From JAFGWO01 sp965603295 (GTDB lineage Bacteria; BMS3Abin14), in the NCBI GenBank assembly GCA_965603295.1, contig CBFDCL010000080.1, positions 1-9,832 of the forward strand: a DNA stretch of 9,832 bases, read 5' to 3'. A model generated the notes under the pieces. The model searched no databases. It worked only from the letters and a program-made list of their open reading frames with translations, and was not told the origin of the DNA. Position 1 is the stretch's first letter; the number at the start of each line of letters is the position of its first letter. The translations under genes and the position numbers were made by a program. Of the stretch, positions 1 to 8,100 are shown one piece after another.

Positions 1-46
1 GCCACCCGGCCCCGGGGACCCGGGGACCATGGGGGGCGGAGACTGA

Positions 47-70
47 AGTTTGAGAGTTTGAAAGTTTGAG
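47..70. repeat. Three tandem AGTTTGA units, 8-bp period
   Basis: AGTTTGA occurs at 47-53, 55-61 and 63-69 with a spacing of exactly 8 bp. The units read AGTTTGAG, AGTTTGAA, AGTTTGAG. It is a short simple repeat of unknown role, and similar gaaattt/agtttga words recur in other gaps of the window. Confidence 0.7.
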
Positions 71-79
71 GTAGAAGGG

Positions 80-110
80 AAACTGGGACGAGTGATGAGT
101 ATCCCAGTTT
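80..110 (+). terminator. Perfect 9-bp hairpin, possible terminator
   Basis: AAACTGGGA (80-88) and TCCCAGTTT (102-110) are perfect inverted repeats around a 13-nt loop. The DNA after it is T-rich (cgttttacgttt) but lacks an immediate run of T beyond the TTT inside the stem. It could end transcription of a gene lying left of the window. It could equally be one of the simple-word inverted repeats typical of the gaps here. Only the symmetry is certain. Confidence 0.4.
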
Positions 111-217
111 ATCGTTTTACGTTTAATTTTTAACGTTTTGTGTGTAATGATTAACGCGTTTTTTCCTGGATCTTGGATCCTTTTGAAATGTGAAATTTTA
201 AATTGAATCTTTACACG

Positions 218-223
218 GGAGGG
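218..223 (+). promoter_or_regulatory. Strong Shine-Dalgarno site for the CHI-fold gene
   Basis: GGAGGG lies 7 nt before the ATG at 231. This is near-ideal spacing and fixes the start of the secreted protein. Confidence 0.85.
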
Positions 224-230
224 TAAGAAA

Positions 231-809
231 ATGAAAAGAGCTGCCGTAACAGCCATTTTCCTGCTTTTATCGGCCGTGGTCGCCATGCCGGTCTTTGCCG
301 GTGAGATGAGCGGTGTCACCATGGAAGACACCCTCACTGCGGGAGGATCCGAGCTGTCCCTCGTCGGAATGGGGATCCGTAACAAGTTAGTGATCAAGGT
401 TTACGTGGCAGGACTTTACATGGCCGAACAGGCCCTCGCCCCGGAAAAAATCGTGGATCTGGATCAGCCCAGGGCTATCCGCATGCATTTCCTTTATAAG
501 AAAGTTGGTGCGGACAAACTCCGTAAAGCCTGGACCGAAGGGTTTGAAAAAAACACTCCGGGTGCCTCCCCGGACCTGAAAAAACGCATGGACGCTTTTG
601 TGGCGTTGTTCACAATGGACGCTGAAAAGGGGGATGAGTACCTCTTCGCCTACACCCCAGGCACGGGAACAACCGTGACCTTTAAGGGCCGAGAAGCAGC
701 CACCATCGAAGGTCCGGATTTTGCCAGTGCCCTGATGGCAATCTGGTTCGGGGACCATCCGGCCGACAAGGGGCTGAAGAAATCGGTTCTCAAGGGACTC
801 GAGAACTGA
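231..809 (+). CDS. Secreted chalcone isomerase-like (CHI-fold) protein
   Basis: A 192-residue exported protein. Residues 1-23 form a Sec signal peptide: K2/R3, a hydrophobic core of about residues 5-20, then a VFA|GE cleavage site after residue 23, so the mature protein should be periplasmic. The mature part resembles the bacterial chalcone-isomerase-like family. The diagnostic stretch is G-IRNKLVIKVYVAGLYM at about residues 48-64, followed by a helical region (90-130) and a C-terminal strand/helix pair (TTVTFKGREAATIEGPDFASALMAIWFG). Length is typical of the family. Bacterial members are not flavonoid isomerases as far as is known; the fold is shared with fatty-acid-binding relatives, and the ligand or reaction here is unknown. 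The start is supported by GGAGGG 7 nt upstream. The transporter operon begins 99 bp downstream on the same strand, but co-transcription cannot be judged. Family assignment rests on recall of motifs, not on a search. Confidence 0.85.
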   Translation: MKRAAVTAIFLLLSAVVAMPVFAGEMSGVTMEDTLTAGGSELSLVGMGIRNKLVIKVYVAGLYMAEQALAPEKIVDLDQPRAIRMHFLYKKVGADKLRKAWTEGFEKNTPGASPDLKKRMDAFVALFTMDAEKGDEYLFAYTPGTGTTVTFKGREAATIEGPDFASALMAIWFGDHPADKGLKKSVLKGLEN

Positions 810-819
810 TTTTTCAGTT
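804..819 (+). repeat. Small palindrome over the CHI-fold stop codon
   Basis: AACTGA (804-809, containing the TGA stop) and TCAGTT (814-819) pair perfectly around a TTTT loop. A second weak hairpin (AGGGA/TCCCT near 846-863) precedes a T-rich stretch at about 870-897. Either could weakly reduce read-through into osmF. Neither is a classical terminator. Confidence 0.35.
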
Positions 820-908
820 ACTGAGGATAGTATTACAGGTAAAAAGGGAGACCGTTCTTTCCCTGACACTTTTTAATTTTTCCTTTCTACTTTTTTCAGG
901 GGGAAATC

Positions 909-1829
909 ATGAAAAAAACAGTTGGAATCCTCAGTGCAGCGATATTGGCCCTGGGTTTAACCGTCGGACCTGCTCTGGCTGCCGACAAGGTGGTCGTGGC
1001 ATCCAAAATCGACACGGAAGGGGCCCTGCTGGGAAACATGATCATCCTGATGCTTGAGAAAAATGGCATCCCAACGGAAAACAAGACGGAATTCGGTCCA
1101 ACCCCCATGGTGAGGAAGGCCATTGCAGCCGGACAGATCGACCTGTACCCGGAATACACCGGCAACGGCGCTTTCTTCTTCAGTCTGGCAGATGATCCCA
1201 TCTGGAAGGATGCCGCAAAAGGTTTTAAGAAAGTCAGCCAACTGGACTTGGAAAAAAACAGCATCGTATGGCTGACCCCGGCCCCCGCCAACAACACCTG
1301 GGCCATCGCAGGTCGGAAAGACTTCACAAAAAAACACGGCATCAGAACATTGGAGGATTTTGCCAGGTTCGTCAGGGAAGGTGGAAAAGTCAAGCTGGCC
1401 GGATCTGAGGAGTTCGTCAACAGCGCGGCGGCACTCCCTGCTTTTCAAAAAGCGTACGGCTTCTCCCTCCGGAAGGATCAACTTCTAACCCTATCCGGCG
1501 GGAATACAGCCCAGACGGAAAAAGCGGCGGCCCAGGGGGTCAATGGCGTAAATTTCGCAATGGCTTATGGAACCGACGGCCAACTGGCTGCCCTCGGTCT
1601 GGTGGTCCTTGGGGACACCAGGGGGGTTCAACCGGTCTACGAACCGGCTCCCATCGTACGCAAGGAAATCCTGGACCGATACCCCGGGATCGCAACCGCC
1701 TTGAAACCCCTCTTCGAGTCCCTTGATCTCGGAACCCTCCAGATGTTGAACGCAAGGATCCAGGTCGAGGGGGTTGACCCTAAACAGGTCGCCGAAGGCT
1801 ACCTGAAAGAGAAGAGATTCATAAAATAA
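909..1829 (+). CDS. osmF: Osmoprotectant ABC transporter substrate-binding protein, OsmF/YehZ type
   Basis: A 306-residue periplasmic binding protein that captures the transported ligand and delivers it to the YehY/YehW channel. Residues 1-24 are a signal peptide ending in ALA|AD; there is no lipobox cysteine, so it should be soluble in the periplasm. The rest matches the E. coli OsmF/YehZ pattern closely: SKIDTEGALLGN (about 32-43), the family hallmark LYPEYTGNGAFFF (79-91), WLTPAPANNTW (121-131), LPAFQKAYGF (176-185) and MAYGTDG (218-224). The family binds quaternary-ammonium osmolytes such as glycine betaine; E. coli YehZ does so with low affinity, so the true ligand could differ. Length is normal. 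The start has AGGGGG at 898-903, 5 nt upstream. It is first in the order osmF-yehY-yehX-yehW-gdh. A 204-bp gap rich in inverted repeats follows, which could let the binding protein be made in excess over the membrane parts. No clear promoter was found upstream. Confidence 0.94.
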   Translation: MKKTVGILSAAILALGLTVGPALAADKVVVASKIDTEGALLGNMIILMLEKNGIPTENKTEFGPTPMVRKAIAAGQIDLYPEYTGNGAFFFSLADDPIWKDAAKGFKKVSQLDLEKNSIVWLTPAPANNTWAIAGRKDFTKKHGIRTLEDFARFVREGGKVKLAGSEEFVNSAAALPAFQKAYGFSLRKDQLLTLSGGNTAQTEKAAAQGVNGVNFAMAYGTDGQLAALGLVVLGDTRGVQPVYEPAPIVRKEILDRYPGIATALKPLFESLDLGTLQMLNARIQVEGVDPKQVAEGYLKEKRFIK

Positions 1830-2022
1830 GGGAAAAGGTTTAAGGGGAAGGGGAAAAGGGAAAACAATTGACCCAGACCTAGTCCTGGACCTGGTTCGAC
1901 AATAGTTCTGTGACCAAGGTGGATCTTTTTGCCTTTCACCTGGTACAAGGTCCAGGTTTCGGTTCTCGGCCAAGATCCACGATACGTTAATTCCCCTTTC
2001 CCCTTTCAACTTTCCCCTTTCC
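1830..2022 (+). repeat. Nested inverted repeats between osmF and yehY
   Basis: The gap begins with a purine tract of GGGGAA/GGGAAAA words (1830-1864) and ends with its approximate reverse complement, a pyrimidine tract of TTCCCC words (1991-2022). Between them lie further paired words: CCTGGACC (1884-1891) with GGTCCAGG (1949-1956), ACCAAGGTG (1913-1921) with CACCTGGT (1938-1945, one bulge), and GTGGATCTT (1919-1927) with AAGATCCAC (1972-1980). The last pair interleaves with the first two, so not all can form at once unless as a pseudoknot. A transcript here could form a long stem-loop protecting osmF mRNA or damping expression of the permease. No protein-coding content was seen. Confidence 0.75.
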
Positions 2023-2033
2023 ACTGAACCTCA

Positions 2034-3203
2034 ATGTCCCGCTATCTTTCCATCGACAAGGTCTCCCTGGCGGCATCCGTATGCGGCCTGACCTCGATCC
2101 TGCTGACCGGGTTCGTCATATTCCGCCCCAACAGGCTGCTGGGAGGGGATCCTCTCCTGATTTGGAAGGATGCCGGGGGAGGCGCGATGGCGGTCCTGCT
2201 GGCCTGGATGGTACTCGTCGTCGTTTCCGTATTCCGAATGCCGCATCGGCTCAAAGATATTCTCCCCGGGCCGTTGGCCGCCATTCTTTTTCCCCTTTGC
2301 CTCCTGGTGGCCGCACGCCAGGCGGATTTCGCCTTTTTCCACACCGGGCCCATCGCGAGGGTTTCCCTTGGTCCGGCCTTCTGGATCTCCCTATTTGCCC
2401 TGTCTGCTCTCGTTTCGGAGGCCTGGCGGCATTCCCGGTTGTCGCGCAACCTGACTGCTACCGCCGCGATAATCTCCATCAGCAGCGTTCTATGGTTCTC
2501 GATAGGAGGAAAACTGAACCACCTGTCCCTGATGCGTGAATTCCTTAACCGTCCCGACAGGTTCCTCGCCGAGCTTCAAACCCACCTTTTCCTTGTTGCC
2601 GCGGCGGTATCCCTGGCCGTTACCATCGGCGTTCCATTCGGGATTTTGGCCTATCGCCGGGAAAGGTTGAAGGGACCGGTTTTTTTCGCCCTTAATTCCC
2701 TTCAGACAATCCCCAGCCTGGCCCTTTTCGGGATCCTCATCCCCGTCCTTGCCGTTCTGACAACACGATTCCCCTTCCTGGAAAAAGCGGGTGTCCAGGC
2801 GATCGGCACCGTACCAGCTCTTATCGCCCTCACGGTTTACAGCCTTCTACCTGTTGCAAGGAACACCTATGCCGGTTTTAAAACCGTGGATCCCGGAGTC
2901 GTCGATGCAGGGAGGGGGATGGGGATGACCGGCGGACAACTTCTCCTCAGGGTGGAATTACCCATCGCCTCCCCCATTATCTTCTCCGGTGTCCGCATCG
3001 CCCTTGTCCAGGCTGTCGGCCTTACAGCGGTAGCCGCGCTCATCGGCGCTGGCGGGCTTGGTGTGTTCATCTTCCAGGGGTTGGGGCAAGCCGCGACGGA
3101 CCTTATCCTCCTTGGTGCCATTCCGACCATATTGATCGCTGTTATCGCCGATGGACTGTCTGGCGGTCTATCGGTGCTTGTTAAACCTGCGGGGCTCAAA
3201 TGA
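2034..3203 (+). CDS. yehY: Osmoprotectant ABC transporter permease, long form, YehY type
   Basis: A 389-residue inner-membrane permease, close in length and pattern to E. coli YehY (about 385 residues). The N-terminal half (1-155) adds several hydrophobic segments before the permease core, as is usual for YehY. A conserved linker LNHLSLMREFLNRPDRF (161-177) precedes the transport domain. The core carries NSLQTIPSLALFGILIP (221-237) and the EAA loop DAGRGMGMTGGQ...ELPIASP (291-314) that docks on the ATPase, followed by AALIGAGGLG (334-343). It forms the translocation path together with YehW. The ATG at 2034 is the first possible start because an in-frame TGA lies at 2025-2027. The upstream sequence is pyrimidine-rich with no Shine-Dalgarno site, which is unusual. 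The end overlaps the ATPase start by 4 bp (ATGA), implying translational coupling. Confidence 0.93.
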   Translation: MSRYLSIDKVSLAASVCGLTSILLTGFVIFRPNRLLGGDPLLIWKDAGGGAMAVLLAWMVLVVVSVFRMPHRLKDILPGPLAAILFPLCLLVAARQADFAFFHTGPIARVSLGPAFWISLFALSALVSEAWRHSRLSRNLTATAAIISISSVLWFSIGGKLNHLSLMREFLNRPDRFLAELQTHLFLVAAAVSLAVTIGVPFGILAYRRERLKGPVFFALNSLQTIPSLALFGILIPVLAVLTTRFPFLEKAGVQAIGTVPALIALTVYSLLPVARNTYAGFKTVDPGVVDAGRGMGMTGGQLLLRVELPIASPIIFSGVRIALVQAVGLTAVAALIGAGGLGVFIFQGLGQAATDLILLGAIPTILIAVIADGLSGGLSVLVKPAGLK

Positions 3204-4285
3204 TCACCCTGACTGAGGTCGTGAAAATCTATCCCGACGGCACTACCGCGGTGAAAGATCTTTCCTTTAAGGTGGACGACGGGGAGTTCTGTGTACTGAT
3301 CGGGCCCTCAGGATGCGGTAAATCCACGACCCTGAGGATGATTAACCGGCTCACCCCCCTGACTTCCGGCCAGATATTCATCGACGGGGAAGAAATTTCC
3401 GGCTACCGTCCGGAGATCCTGCGCCGCCGCATCGGTTACAGCATCCAGACCGTCGGCCTTTTCCCCCACATGACCGTGGCCCAGAACATCGCCACCGTTC
3501 CCAGGCTGCTCAAGTGGGAGAACGGACGGACGGAAAAAAGATTGGACGATCTCCTGGAACTGCTAAACCTGGACCCTGGAATCTACCGCCAAAAGTATCC
3601 TCGCCAGCTTTCAGGGGGGGAGGCCCAGAGGGTCGGAGTCGCCAGGGCCCTGGCAGCGGATCCGGAGATACTCCTCATGGATGAACCGTTCGGGGCTATC
3701 GATCCCATAACCCGCCAGACCCTTCAGACGGAATTTGCGCGCATCCAGAGGGAGTTGAAAAAAACCATCGTATTCGTCACCCATGACATCGATGAGGCAA
3801 TCCGCCTCGCTTCCCGTATCGTCATCCTCAGGGATGGCCGGCTGGTACAGCATGATACTCCCGAGAACATCATGACGAAACCGGCTGACCGTTTCGTCTC
3901 CGATTTCATCGGCACAGATCGTGCTTTAAAACGACTGTCCCGCCTGAAGGTTACGAATCATTTGAAAAACGCCCTCTCCATTAAGGATACCGCTCTGGTC
4001 AGAGATGCGCTCCCCCTGACAGACCGGCACGGATATGTATGGGTTGTCGACAGGGAGAACCGGGTCCAGGGATGGCTGAGCCACTGTGCGGCCTCTTCCC
4101 CGGGCGAAACTGTGGCACAGTCCATGAACCGGATTGACTTCCGATCCTGTAGCGTCATGACCGACTCAACGCTGATTGAGGCCCTTTCCCGGATGATCCA
4201 GCAGGGCAACCGCAGCGCGCCGGTAGTGGATTCCAGGGGCACTTTGCTGGGTGAGATCAGACTGTCGGATATTCTGGAGGCTTGA
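3200..4285 (+). CDS. yehX: Osmoprotectant ABC transporter ATP-binding protein with CBS-like tail, YehX type
   Basis: A 361-residue cytoplasmic ATPase that drives the importer. All nucleotide-binding motifs are intact: Walker A GPSGCGKST (35-43), Q-loop Q83 in SIQTVGLFPH, signature LSGGEAQ (137-143), Walker B ILLMDEP (157-163) with D161/E162, and switch histidine H195. The segment YSIQTVGLFPHMTVAQNIATVP is typical of the YehX/OpuA group. After about residue 250 come two CBS-like halves, a degenerate one (about 258-300) and a clearer one (about 313-360, with APVVDSRGTLLGEIRLSDIL). In the related OpuA importers, paired CBS domains take part in gating by ionic strength; whether this tail does so is inference. 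The protein is longer than E. coli YehX (about 308 residues), mostly in this tail. The ATG overlaps the yehY stop, with GGGG at 3191-3194 as a weak ribosome site. Confidence 0.94.
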   Translation: MITLTEVVKIYPDGTTAVKDLSFKVDDGEFCVLIGPSGCGKSTTLRMINRLTPLTSGQIFIDGEEISGYRPEILRRRIGYSIQTVGLFPHMTVAQNIATVPRLLKWENGRTEKRLDDLLELLNLDPGIYRQKYPRQLSGGEAQRVGVARALAADPEILLMDEPFGAIDPITRQTLQTEFARIQRELKKTIVFVTHDIDEAIRLASRIVILRDGRLVQHDTPENIMTKPADRFVSDFIGTDRALKRLSRLKVTNHLKNALSIKDTALVRDALPLTDRHGYVWVVDRENRVQGWLSHCAASSPGETVAQSMNRIDFRSCSVMTDSTLIEALSRMIQQGNRSAPVVDSRGTLLGEIRLSDILEA

Positions 4286-4291
4286 AAGGAA

Positions 4292-4374
4292 AATTTCAAA
4301 ATTCAGATTTCAGATTTTAAAAAAACGAGTCGTTAGGAATAGCGCTGTGCATCTGAAATTTGGAATTTGAAATA
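4292..4374 (+). repeat. Imperfect 24-bp stem-loop between yehX and yehW
   Basis: The arm at 4292-4315 and the arm at 4351-4374 are reverse complements at 20 of 24 positions, and 22 of 24 if G-U pairs are counted, around a 35-nt loop. Arms are built of gaaattt/ctgaaat words like those at 186-210 in the first gap. The right arm ends 13 nt before the ATG at 4388 and covers the alternative TTG start at 4367. As RNA, the stem could hinder ribosome loading on yehW or stabilise the upstream message. As DNA, it looks like the simple-word inverted repeats seen in the other gaps. Confidence 0.8.
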
Positions 4375-4387
4375 TGAAATTGATACC

Positions 4388-5131
4388 ATGACATACCCCC
4401 GCCAACGACAGATCGTTATCCTTTTATCCCTTATCGGGGTATTCCTTTGCCTCACATTCTTTGCCGATCTCTGGCTTTACGGGATGTCCCGGATGTTCCC
4501 AACCCTCCAGACTGTGGTCTACCCTCTGGCGCCGTTCCCTCAACTGGCCAGGGAACACATCGTCCTCGTGTTCGTCAGCAGCGCCCTCGCTACCCTCCTG
4601 GGTATGGCAGCGGGGATCGCGGTTACCCGCCCATGGGGCCGTGATTTTCTGCCCTCCGTCAGCGCTCTGGCCTCCATGGGGCAAACCTTCCCACCGGTGG
4701 CTGTCCTTGCCATCGCGGTTCCTGTGGTGGGGTTCGGGTTCAAACCCACAGTGATTGCCCTGTTTCTCTATGGTCTTCTACCCATTCTACGTAATACCAT
4801 CGCAGGTATCGAAGCCGTATCCCCGGATGTCATGGAAGCTTCCCGGGGAATGGGGATGAAACCCGGCCAAGTGCTGTTCCGAATCGAGATTCCCCTGGCC
4901 GCACCGGTTATCATGGCCGGTATCAGGGTCTCAACCGTGATCAATATCGGTACCGCCGCCCTCGGTGCAACCATAGGAGCCGGGGGGCTTGGCAAGCCGA
5001 TCATCGCCGGACTCATCGGTGAAAACCCGGCCTTTATCCTTGAGGGAGCGATTCTGGTAGGGATCCTGGCGATCATCGTTGACACAACGCTGGGTATGGC
5101 TGTAAGGGATAATCTGGAACTGACCCCATAA
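4388..5131 (+). CDS. yehW: Osmoprotectant ABC transporter permease, short form, YehW type
   Basis: A 247-residue inner-membrane permease, the second channel subunit, matching E. coli YehW (about 243 residues) in length and motifs: one N-terminal membrane segment (about 8-26), GIAVTRPWGRDF (76-87), GQTFPPVAVLAIAVPVVGFG (98-117), and the EAA-type loop EASRGMGMKPGQ...EIPLAAP (150-173) that contacts YehX, then IGAGGLGKPIIAGL (196-209). The ATG at 4388 was chosen because its length fits the family and leaves the preceding inverted repeat non-coding. A TTG at 4367 would add seven residues (MKYEIDT). Neither start has a good Shine-Dalgarno site. An in-frame TAG at 4340-4342 blocks earlier starts. 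The glutamate dehydrogenase gene follows after 16 bp. Confidence 0.92.
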   Translation: MTYPRQRQIVILLSLIGVFLCLTFFADLWLYGMSRMFPTLQTVVYPLAPFPQLAREHIVLVFVSSALATLLGMAAGIAVTRPWGRDFLPSVSALASMGQTFPPVAVLAIAVPVVGFGFKPTVIALFLYGLLPILRNTIAGIEAVSPDVMEASRGMGMKPGQVLFRIEIPLAAPVIMAGIRVSTVINIGTAALGATIGAGGLGKPIIAGLIGENPAFILEGAILVGILAIIVDTTLGMAVRDNLELTP

Positions 5132-5133
5132 AC

Positions 5134-5138
5134 GGGAG
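5134..5138 (+). promoter_or_regulatory. Shine-Dalgarno site for the glutamate dehydrogenase
   Basis: GGGAG lies in the 16-bp gap after yehW, 9 nt before the ATG at 5148. The gap is too short for an independent terminator and promoter, so the dehydrogenase is most likely translated from the transporter message. Confidence 0.7.
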
Positions 5139-5147
5139 ATACTTAGG

Positions 5148-8100
5148 ATGGCTTTGAAAGAATCGGGAAAAAGGCAGACGGAACTGTGCTGCGACGTGAA
5201 ACGGATTATCGAAAGAACAGGGGAAAGCGGGGCGAACAACCTCCAATGGCTCCAGGAACACATGCACCCCTATTTTTTCATTACCATGAAAGAGGAACCG
5301 GAAGCCGTCAGTCTACTGGTTTCACAGCTTCAATTCCTCGCGGAAAACCGGCGGCTCATACTCGCTGACCGGGAAAAATCACATATCCTTGCATGCCTGA
5401 ACCATCCCGGCTCCCTTTACGAGACCCTGCGCACCCTCCCGGAAAAGGATATTTCCTACGCGGAAATCGTGCAGTCCGATACGGCCCCGGAGGGGTTTCC
5501 GGGGGAAATCGAGATTCAGAGATACGAGTTCGACCGGAAACAGCATTCCGAAGTGGCCCAAACGGACAAGGCCTCTCTTCCGGCAGGGATCGTTCGGGAA
5601 ATCCGAACCATCCTGAAGGATCTATACCCGACCTACGATCTTAACCTCCTGGGACGCCACATGAGGCTTCTCTGGTTGAACAACCCCAGTTACGTCCGGA
5701 TTTCCCCTCCTGCCAGGATCGCCCAGGCCCTCTGGTTATTTCACATGGGAAACCACCATGGGGGTATCTACGTGGATGTCGAGAAAATCCGTGAACCAGG
5801 CTATTCCGGCGGCTACAAGGTCCTTTTTGCCGCAGCAAACCCCCCTGAGGAAGGTTTTCTGGGGCAGACAATGGAAGCGTTCAAACGCCTCGACATCGGA
5901 ATACAGAGAACCTACTGCCTGATCATCAGCAACGGCGTCATCCCCTATTTCCTCGGGACCTTCTACACCCGGGAAAGGGGTACAGCCTCCGTGCCAAAGG
6001 AAACCATCCCGCTGACGAAGCTTCGCAGGGAGTTGTACAATACGCAGATCCTCTCCTCCACATCCAGGTCCTACCTGGATTTTGTCAGGGAGGGGGTCAT
6101 GGAAGGGGAGGATGCGTCCCTGGTCAACGCCTTCATCGCCTTTTGCCATTCCAATCTGGCCCACTATCAGCCTGAGATCTATGAACTCGAGGCAGTGCAG
6201 CGTGCCTTCCACACGCATCCGGGGATGGCGATGCAGCTGGTCAAGCTCTTCAGGATCCGTTTCGATCCCGACCTGAAAAATCGCGAAAAACTTTTCAGGG
6301 AAACTCTCAGTGAAACCGAATCCGCTATCGAAGGGTACAATACGGGGCACCGGTTTCTGGATGACTTCAGGAGAACGATCTTCCGGTGCTGCCTGGGGTT
6401 TATCCGTCACACGCTCAAAACCAACTTTTTCGTTCCCGGTAAGCAGGCCCTTGCCTTCAGACTGGACCCTTCCTACATGTCTGATCTGCCCCCCGAATTC
6501 ACCTCGGATCTGCCGGAAAAACGGCCTTTCCGCATAACCTTCTTCTTCGGGCGCTATGGTGTGGGCTACCACATCGGTTTTTCCGATATCGCCAGGGGCG
6601 GGTGGAGAACTATCCTCACTTCCAACCGGGACGATTACGTCACCACCGCGGATAACCTGTTCAAGGAGGTCTACGTTCTTGCCCACACACAACACCTTAA
6701 AAACAAGGATATCTATGAGGGTGGATCCAAGATGGCGATCGTCGCGGACGTGCGGGAGATCAATGATCCGGAGCTGATCCGGCAGCGGATGTACAAGCTC
6801 CAGTACGGCATCATCAACGCCTTCCTTGACATCTTCATCACTGAAGGCGGCCGGGCCAAAGCGTCCCGGGTGCTGGACTATTATCAGCAGGACGAACCCA
6901 TTGAATTGGGTCCGGACGAGAACATGCACGATGCCATGATTGAAACCATCGCACATCTGTCGGAACAGCGCGGCTATATTCTGGGACAGGGAATCATCTC
7001 CGGTAAAAAGTTCGGGATCAACCACAAGGAGTACGGCGTCACTTCCACCGGGGTCGTTAAATTCGCCGAAAGGACCCTGAGGGAGCTGGGGATCGATGTC
7101 GGGAAAGACCCCTGGTCCATAAACTTCACCGGTGGAACCAATGGGGACGTGGCGGGCAACGCCATACGGATCCTGCTGGAACGGTATCCCAACGTGAAGA
7201 TCCGGCTCATTCTGGATGGAACCGGTGCCCTCTGTGATCCCGGCGGGGCCAACCACGCCGAACTCAAACGAATCCTTTTCAAGGGAGATATCGACGCCTT
7301 TGATCCCTCCAAGCTCGGAGAAGGGGGATTTTTTCTCTACCGAAGCCGCAGGAAAATGGACGGTCTCAAGGAAAAGTACCTGAGGGTCAGGAAAACGGGT
7401 TCCCGCCTGGTGAAAAACTGGGTCAGCGTGGACGAATTCCATCGGGAATACGACAACCTGATCTTCACAGTTCCCGCCGACCTTTTCATGCCGGCCGGGG
7501 GGCGTCCGGAAACGGTTCACGACAAGAACTGGGCACGGTTTCTCCGCAAGGAAGCAGGGCCTTCTGTCCGAGCCATAGTGGAAGGGGCCAACTCGTTCCT
7601 CACTCCCGGTGCCAGGGAATCGCTTCAGAAATCAGGCATCATTATCATGAGGGATGCCTCTGCCAACAAGTGCGGTGTCATTTCCTCCTCTTACGAGGTC
7701 ATCGCCAACCTGCTCATGAAAAAGAAGGAGTTTTACGCCAACAAAGATCGCTATGTTAAAGACGTCCTGGAGATCCTGGAAAAACGTTCGGAAAGCGAAG
7801 CCAACCTGATCCTCTCCCGTTATGCCGAATCCGCCGGGGCGCTCCCTTATACACAGATCACCCGGCAAATAAGCGGTGAGATCAACGACCTTTACACCCG
7901 CCTTTTCCAGTTCCTCAGCGATAACCCCGAAACGGCTGGGAAACCCCTCTTTAAAAAGGCCCTGCTGGCTCATTTGCCGCGATTGCTGCGGGAAAATCGG
8001 CGTTACCGCTTGCGCATCCCGAACATGCCGGACAAGTACCGCTACGCGATCCTCGCGAGCGAGATCGCCTCATCCATGGTCTACAAGAGCAACAGGGAAA

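Larger units (their letters stand above)
1..230. other. Gene-free left edge with short repeats
   Basis: No gene is recognisable here. The first 46 bases are very GC-rich and contain a tandem 8-mer (CCGGGGAC at 12-19 and 20-27). Frames 1-3 read in from the left edge and stop at 67-69, 44-46 and 49-51, so this may be the last residues of an upstream plus-strand gene, but none of the three tails is recognisable. After position 47 the DNA becomes AT-rich and word-repetitive: AGTTTGA repeats, a hairpin at 80-110, CGTTTTACGTTT-like words, and a GGATC repeat around 168-180. The stretch ends in a strong Shine-Dalgarno site for the next gene. No convincing sigma-70 promoter with correct spacing was found. 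Confidence 0.5.

Noticed and set aside
387..869. Minus-strand frame of 160 codons opposite the CHI-fold gene
   Set aside because: It is a shadow of a gene that has a signal peptide, family motifs and a strong ribosome site.
1830..2033. Riboswitch between osmF and yehY
   Set aside because: The region is dominated by simple-word inverted repeats and shows none of the conserved motifs of a riboswitch class that I recognise.
4080..4130. A TGGCAC word near 4112 as a sigma-54 promoter
   Set aside because: It lies within the yehX coding region and has no matching GC at the -12 position with 10-nt spacing.
5736..7520. A 594-codon open frame on the minus strand inside the glutamate dehydrogenase gene
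   Set aside because: It is fully antisense to a strongly supported enzyme gene. Its translation has no recognisable motif and it has no evident ribosome site. Long antisense frames are common where GC-biased codons are used.
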